A DNA stretch of 64,000 bases, taken from assembly GCF_003752365.1 (NCBI RefSeq), contig NZ_RJUO01000004.1, forward strand, positions 472,355-536,354, in the 5' to 3' direction. The translations under genes were made by a program, and so were the position numbers. Each line of letters starts with the position of its first letter. The first letter of the stretch is position 1. The notes beneath the pieces are model-generated. The model was not told the DNA's origin. It ran no database searches and saw only the letters and a program-made list of their open reading frames with translations. Shown piece by piece: positions 63,642 to 64,000 of this stretch. The DNA is from Frondihabitans sp. PhB188 (GTDB taxonomy: Bacteria > Actinomycetota > Actinomycetes > Actinomycetales > Microbacteriaceae).

Positions 63642-64000
63642 GCAAGCACAGCTCGACGTCCGGCGGCGGCCCCATGAACCCTGACATCGACACCCTTTCC
63701 GGCGCATATGCGCTCAACGCCCTCGACGAGGCCGAGCGCGAAGCGTTCGAAGCCCGCCTCGCGGACGACCCCGACCTCAGACAGGAGACCGCCGAGTTGA
63801 CCGACACGGCCCTGCTCCTCGGCTACGCCGTCGAGCCCATCACTCCTTCGCCGGCTCTCCGTGCGAGCGTCCTCGACCTCATCGGCTCGACGCCGCAGCT
63901 GCCCCGGCTCTCCGCTCCCGACGTCACGGATGTGGCGCAGGAACGCCGGCCCGCCGCCGACGCCCCCGCCGCATCGACCGAGGCCGAGATCCTCGAGCCC
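63638..64000 (+). CDS. rskA: anti-sigma-K factor RskA (partial)
   Basis: The first 121 codons are in the window. The N-terminal ~80 residues (L-S-G-A-Y-A-L-N-A-L-D-E-A-E-R-E-A-F-E, then D-P-D-L-R-Q-E) form the sigma-binding anti-sigma domain of RskA. The expected membrane helix and extracytoplasmic domain lie beyond the right edge. It would hold SigK at the membrane until a signal triggers its proteolysis. Start overlaps the sigK stop. Confidence 0.9.
   Translation, partial: MSKHSSTSGGGPMNPDIDTLSGAYALNALDEAEREAFEARLADDPDLRQETAELTDTALLLGYAVEPITPSPALRASVLDLIGSTPQLPRLSAPDVTDVAQERRPAADAPAASTEAEILEP

Overview
The window is high-GC bacterial DNA with no rRNA operon, prophage, transposase or CRISPR array. 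Gene content and order point to an actinobacterium, most likely family Microbacteriaceae. Supporting signs are monomeric NADP isocitrate dehydrogenase, sucCD followed by a DUF6350 membrane protein and purN-purH, clpS next to DUF2017, a SigK/RskA pair, a LAXTG-type cell-wall protein and many leaderless starts. This is inferred from gene families; no 16S or marker search was possible.

Layout. 0-4 kb: partial YccA-like protein, glycerophosphodiesterase, PcrA helicase. 4-6 kb: a surface protein with a thioester domain and LAFTG anchor. 6-12.5 kb: sucCD, DUF6350, purNH. 12.6-16.5 kb: a candidate leader peptide and a heterodimeric ABC exporter. 16.6-22.2 kb: alkyltransferase-like protein, GNAT, ROK regulator and GH38 alpha-mannosidase. 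22.2-27.3 kb: phosphonatase-like hydrolase divergent from an ABC importer. 27.4-29.6 kb: icd, then 0.9 kb of hairpin repeats. 30.5-40.1 kb: an amino-sugar locus (ROK kinase, ROK repressor, ABC importer, GH20 hexosaminidase, nagB, N-acyl-D-amino-acid deacylase). 40.2-44.4 kb: FAD monooxygenase, a poly-C tract, HAD phosphatase, RidA and a D-amino-acid deaminase-like enzyme. 44.5-53.4 kb: epimerase, nagA, YrdB, purU, two MFS transporters, a GT-C-like membrane protein, DUF2256/DUF3253, DUF2017 and clpS. 53.4-55.7 kb: a ZTP riboswitch controlling glyA-folD. 55.8-61.8 kb: an AbiEi-like protein, GC-rich repeats, galTK, DeoR regulator and galM. 61.8-64 kb: tRNA-Lys, an unknown protein, a structured intergenic region, sigK and partial rskA.

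The genes describe a heterotroph that takes up and dismantles amino sugars, mannosides and galactose. One-carbon and purine functions (purN, purH, purU, glyA, folD) are partly tied together by a ZTP riboswitch. Two TCA loci, sucCD and icd, carry matching palindromes.

The least expected signals are at the DNA level. The 10-mer CGCAGGAACT occurs at least 13 times in 64 kb, on both strands and in several reading frames. Related 15-bp tandem micro-repeats sit inside purH, galK and the phosphonatase-like gene. Other notable signals are tandem copies of two gene ends, hairpin repeats with compensatory changes, and a candidate three-way-junction RNA upstream of sigK. All counts and coordinates were made by eye.
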